Part shown: positions 5,558 to 8,269 of the stretch, one piece after another
How the letters are laid out: every line of letters begins with the position of its first letter
Numbering within the stretch: the first letter of the stretch is position 1
Assembly (NCBI GenBank): GCA_964475955.1
Contig: CAYYZY010000279.1
Span: forward strand, 1-8,269
Length of the DNA: 8,269 nt
From: DATKZH01 sp964475955
GTDB taxonomy: Bacteria > Planctomycetota > Planctomycetia > Pirellulales > Thermoguttaceae
Direction: 5' to 3'
Translations under genes and position numbers: made by a program
The notes under the pieces: model-generated
Told to the model about the DNA's origin: nothing
What the model saw: only the letters and a program-made list of their open reading frames with translations
The model's database searches: none

Positions 5558-7350
5558 TGAGCAGCCCCGAGCTTGCCCATCTTGAGCTGTTGGCGGAGAT
5601 GGACTCCCTGGCCGAGGCCTTGGAGAACTGGGCCCAAAGTGCCCCCGAGTGGCCTGCCGCGCGCACGTGCCGGGCGCTGGTCCATCGGCTGGCCGAACGG
5701 GCCGGCTCGATGCGGATCCGGCTGGAAGCCCCATTGGTGGTGGCCACACTGGGGGGGACTGGAACCGGCAAGAGCGCCCTGATCAACGCCCTGGTGGGGG
5801 ACGAGGTCACCGAGACCGGCCGTTCGCGGCCCACCACGCGGCGTCCGCGGCTCATCTGTCGGCCCCACCTCACGCCCGAGCTGCTCGGCATCGACCCCAA
5901 GACGGTCGACGTGGTCGTGCGCGACGCGCCCGCCCTGGCCGACCTGGTGCTCGTCGACCTGCCCGACCCCGACACGACCGAATCGGCCGAATCGGGGAGC
6001 ACGAACCTGACGCGGCTGAGGCGACTGCTTCCCCATTGCGACGTGTTGTTGATCACCACGACGCAGCAGAAGTACCGCAGCGCCCGGGTGGCCCACGAGC
6101 TGGCCCAGGCGGCATCGGGCGCGCGGCTGGTGTTCGTGCAGACGCACGCCGACGTGGACCAGGACGTGCGTGACGACTGGCGCGAGGTGCTCCAGGAGCA
6201 GTACACGGCGCCGCACGTCTTCCTCGTCGACTCGCCCGCCGCGCTGGCCGACGCCCAGAAGGGGCTGGCCCCGCGCGGCGAGTTCGCCGACCTGGTCCAC
6301 CTCTTGACACGGCAACTGGCCGGCGCCGCGGCGGTGCGGATTCGCCGGGCGAACTATCTCGACCTGGTCACCGCGACGCTTACGGCCTGCCGCGTGCGGA
6401 TCGACGAAGCCCTGCCCCCGGTCCGCAAGCTGGAAGCGGCCGTCGACCAGCAGCGGGCGCGGCTCGGCGCCCAGCTTGCCGAACAGATGCGCTCCGAGCT
6501 GCTGGCCAATCGGCGCCAGTGGGAGAACCGCCTCGTGGCCCGGATCGCCTCCCGGTGGGGGTTTAGCCCGTTCGCACTGGTCCTGCGCGTGTTCCAGGGG
6601 CTCGGCGGACTGATTTCCACGTCGCTTTTGGTGCGCGCCCGCTCGCCGGCCCAGGTGGCCCTGTGGGGCGCGCTCGAGGCGGGGCGGACGTGGCGCAAGC
6701 ACGCCCAGCGGCGCCGGGCCGAGCGATCGGCCGATCGGGCGCTGGCCGGCTGCTGGAGCGAGGCGGAACTCCGCGAGGCGGCCCTCGTGCTCGAAGGCTA
6801 CGCCGCTGAGGCGGAGCTGGACCGCGACGCCGCCGGCCTGCCGGCGATCGCCGCCGAGGCCGAGGCATCGGGCGGCGCGTTCGTGGCCAACGTGGCCGGC
6901 GAGATCGAATCGCTCATCGATCGCCTCGCCCTGCGCCACACCGGCTGGTTCACCCGGTGGCGATACGAGGTCCTGTTGGCCGTCATGCTCGGCCTCCTGG
7001 CGGCGCGGCTGGGCAAGAACTTCTTCTACGATTCGTGGTTCGCCGCCCGGCCGACCGACGTCTTCGGGCTCGACGTCTACCTGCTCTCCGCCTTCTGGCT
7101 GATCCTCTGGTGCGCGCTCTTGCTGTGGGCGTTCACGACGCGGCTGCGCCGGGGGCTGAAGCAGCAGATCGACGAGCTGGCTCAAGGGTGGAAGACCCCT
7201 AAGCCGGCCGAAGGCATCTTCGCCCGACTCGAATCCAACGCCCAACGCATCCACCGCTTCCGCCAGGAGCTCGACCGCCTCGAGCAGCACGTCGCCACGC
7301 TCCGCCGCCGCCTCGACCTGCCCGACGACCAACTCGGCCGCCGCCGGTAA
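5557..7350 (+). CDS. Membrane-anchored dynamin-like GTPase
   Basis: The 597-residue protein has a GTPase domain at about residues 57-255: P-loop GGTGTGKS (66-73), switch I with RPTT (91-94), G3 DLPD (134-137) and a G4 candidate THAD (196-199). RPTT and a long helical region after the G domain are typical of bacterial dynamin-like and HSR1-related GTPases. Residues 280-460 are helical and rich in Arg, Glu and Ala. A hydrophobic stretch near 339-359 may touch the membrane. Two membrane segments lie at about 470-484 and 506-527, followed by a basic coiled-coil tail. This layout fits a cytoplasmic GTPase tethered to the inner membrane that bends or remodels it. G3 ends in Asp rather than Gly and G4 has His in place of the usual Lys, so nucleotide specificity may differ. 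The start at 5557 has no Shine-Dalgarno. The exact family is uncertain; the GTPase assignment is firm. Confidence 0.88.
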   Translation: MSSPELAHLELLAEMDSLAEALENWAQSAPEWPAARTCRALVHRLAERAGSMRIRLEAPLVVATLGGTGTGKSALINALVGDEVTETGRSRPTTRRPRLICRPHLTPELLGIDPKTVDVVVRDAPALADLVLVDLPDPDTTESAESGSTNLTRLRRLLPHCDVLLITTTQQKYRSARVAHELAQAASGARLVFVQTHADVDQDVRDDWREVLQEQYTAPHVFLVDSPAALADAQKGLAPRGEFADLVHLLTRQLAGAAAVRIRRANYLDLVTATLTACRVRIDEALPPVRKLEAAVDQQRARLGAQLAEQMRSELLANRRQWENRLVARIASRWGFSPFALVLRVFQGLGGLISTSLLVRARSPAQVALWGALEAGRTWRKHAQRRRAERSADRALAGCWSEAELREAALVLEGYAAEAELDRDAAGLPAIAAEAEASGGAFVANVAGEIESLIDRLALRHTGWFTRWRYEVLLAVMLGLLAARLGKNFFYDSWFAARPTDVFGLDVYLLSAFWLILWCALLLWAFTTRLRRGLKQQIDELAQGWKTPKPAEGIFARLESNAQRIHRFRQELDRLEQHVATLRRRLDLPDDQLGRRR

Positions 7351-7367
7351 GTACCCGGCAGACGACA

Positions 7368-7416
7368 CGTGGGGCACGATTCCATCGTGCCGGGCACGTT
7401 GGAAACGTGCCCCACG
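7368..7416. repeat. Double hairpin with compensating base changes, between convergent genes
   Basis: The outer arms CGTGGGGCACG (7368-7378) and CGTGCCCCACG (7406-7416) are perfect reverse complements. Each half also folds alone: GGCACGA (7373-7379) with TCGTGCC (7385-7391) around loop TTCCA, and GGGCACGT (7392-7399) with ACGTGCCC (7405-7412) around loop TGGAA. The two loops are complementary to each other. It begins 17 bases after the GTPase stop codon and ends 54 bases before the stop of the convergent VOC gene, so it could act on both transcripts. Neither side has a T-run. A second small palindrome GCGGCC/GGCCGC (7434-7439/7443-7448) follows. Confidence 0.8.
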
Positions 7417-7470
7417 ACGGCGTGCACGGGATAGCGGCCCCGGGCCGCCGCCGCTGAGGGATCGCTTTAC

Positions 7471-7929
7471 CTACTCGTACGCGCACAGCTCCAGCAGGTT
7501 GCCCTCGGGGTCGCGGAAGTAGACGATGCGCTTCCTGCGGCCGCCGAATTCGACCTGCGCGGTGGGCACCTCGCGGACCTCGCTCAACAACTCGGCGCCG
7601 GCCGCGCGGAGCGAAGCCACCGTGGCGTCGAGCCCGCCGGTGCGGAAGGCGACGTGCCGCAAACCCGGCAGGTTCGGTTCGCCGAGCCCGGCCGGGCGCG
7701 CCGGCCCCTCGGGCGTGCGGTAGGCGATCAGCTCGACCAGCGGGCCCTGCTCCGCTTCGAGGTAGACCACGTCGGCCTCGACGTTCGCCAGCCCGGTGAT
7801 CGCCTCAATCCAGTCGCCGCGGATGGTGACCTCGCGCGTCAGGCGGAGGCCGAGCACGTCGCGGTAGAAGGCCGTCATCGCCGCCAGGTCCTCGACCACC
7901 AGGTTCACGTGGTCCACGTACTCGATCAT
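7471..7929 (-). CDS. VOC-superfamily (glyoxalase-fold) metalloenzyme
   Basis: The 152-residue protein contains two beta-alpha-beta-beta-beta modules of the vicinal oxygen chelate fold, the normal length for a single-chain, two-module member. Module 1 starts VDHVNLVVEDLAAMTAFYRD and module 2 starts near LRHVAFRTGGLDATVASLRA. The four expected metal ligands are all visible: His7, Glu66 (in LVELIAY), His92 and Glu147 (in NLLELCAYE). The family includes lactoylglutathione lyases, methylmalonyl-CoA epimerases and extradiol dioxygenases, and the substrate cannot be read from the sequence. GGGAG (complement of 7936-7940) six bases upstream supports the start. It lies 20 bases downstream of the flavodoxin-like gene on the same strand, so the two are probably one operon, with this gene last. 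Location is cytoplasmic. Confidence 0.92.
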   Translation of the reverse strand: MIEYVDHVNLVVEDLAAMTAFYRDVLGLRLTREVTIRGDWIEAITGLANVEADVVYLEAEQGPLVELIAYRTPEGPARPAGLGEPNLPGLRHVAFRTGGLDATVASLRAAGAELLSEVREVPTAQVEFGGRRKRIVYFRDPEGNLLELCAYE

Positions 7930-7949
7930 CCGGCTCTCCCTGAGCTATT

Positions 7950-8269
7950 TCAGTCAGAAGATTTGGCCCGCATTTTCTTGGCCAGTCGGGCGAGGCGTTG
8001 GCCGAGTCGGCGGGCGGCGTCGAGTTCCTTGTCGTCGACGCCCGGGTCGAGCGGCCCGGTCATGGCGGCGGCGCCGGCCTCGGCCCAGATGTCGTCGCCC
8101 TCGGCGTCCTGGTAGAGGGGGCCGGCCACGACCATGCGGTTATTGAGCATGAACATCAACAGCGAGACGACCACGAACTCCTTGCCGCCCACCTGGCCCG
8201 CGCCGGTCGAAAAGGCCCCGCCCACCTTGTCGGTGAAGTCGACCTTCCACTTCCAGTTCCAGTCGTCGA
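7950..8269 (-). CDS. Flavodoxin / WrbA-like FMN protein, C-terminal part
   Basis: Only the C-terminal 105 or so residues are inside the window; the start lies beyond the right edge. The frame is open to the last base, so an internal GTG at 8225 should not be taken as the start. The visible part reads DDWNWKWKVDFTDKVGGAFS, then TGAGQVGGKEFVVVSLLMFM, then a loop and a C-terminal basic helix ending RAKSSD. GGAFSTG followed by a Gly-rich loop and KE is the pattern of the flavodoxin-fold NAD(P)H:quinone oxidoreductase / WrbA group near the FMN site. Such proteins are about 200 residues, so roughly half is missing. They bind FMN and reduce quinones or pass electrons to partners. The next gene, a VOC protein, follows after 20 bases, indicating cotranscription. 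Flavodoxin fold is fairly sure; WrbA-type activity is inferred. Confidence 0.8.
   Translation of the reverse strand, partial: DDWNWKWKVDFTDKVGGAFSTGAGQVGGKEFVVVSLLMFMLNNRMVVAGPLYQDAEGDDIWAEAGAAAMTGPLDPGVDDKELDAARRLGQRLARLAKKMRAKSSD

Noticed and set aside
5398..7377. Minus-strand open frame of 659 codons opposite the GTPase
   Set aside because: It is an antisense shadow caused by high GC; its translation is compositionally biased with no domain, while the plus strand encodes a clear P-loop GTPase.

Overview
The window is GC-rich, with strong G/C preference at third codon positions in every convincing gene. It carries a chromosomal, housekeeping-type gene set. A bacterium of the Planctomycetota (Pirellulales-like) is my best guess. 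The reasons are the style of the secreted lineage-type proteins, the acidic Ala/Pro/Glu tail with repeated DDPF motifs, the flotillin-like FloA, and long spacers rich in dyad repeats. This is inference from sequence style, not a database match.

Layout from left to right. Positions 1-189 hold no gene but a long imperfect palindrome. On the minus strand follow rpmA (ribosomal protein L27, 190-438) and a secreted protein of unknown function (611-1492), which has a good sigma70-type promoter at 1706-1735. Positions 1736-2687 are a roughly 950-base spacer without a convincing gene but with several inverted repeats. On the plus strand a near-consensus promoter (2688-2716) drives a secreted TPR protein (2887-4086) whose tail contains three 34-residue tandem repeats. 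That gene ends at a textbook intrinsic terminator (4120-4175). Convergent to it is floA (4273-5289, minus). Divergent from floA is a large membrane-anchored dynamin-like GTPase (5557-7350, plus) that may be translated from a leaderless mRNA. A double hairpin with compensating base changes (7368-7416) separates the GTPase from a convergent minus-strand pair: a VOC/glyoxalase-fold protein (7471-7929) and the C-terminal half of a flavodoxin/WrbA-like protein that runs off the right edge (7950-8269).

How the genes may work together. The most suggestive association is the divergent floA / dynamin-like GTPase pair, both predicted membrane-organising proteins sharing one 267-base intergenic region. 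The VOC and flavodoxin genes are 20 bases apart and probably form an operon. The two secreted proteins are transcribed away from each other across the long spacer and show no functional link. I found no CRISPR array, transposase, tRNA or rRNA. Nothing here can be claimed as a new defence or mobile system; the most unusual items are the dyad repeats, the DDPF repeat protein and the flotillin/dynamin pairing.
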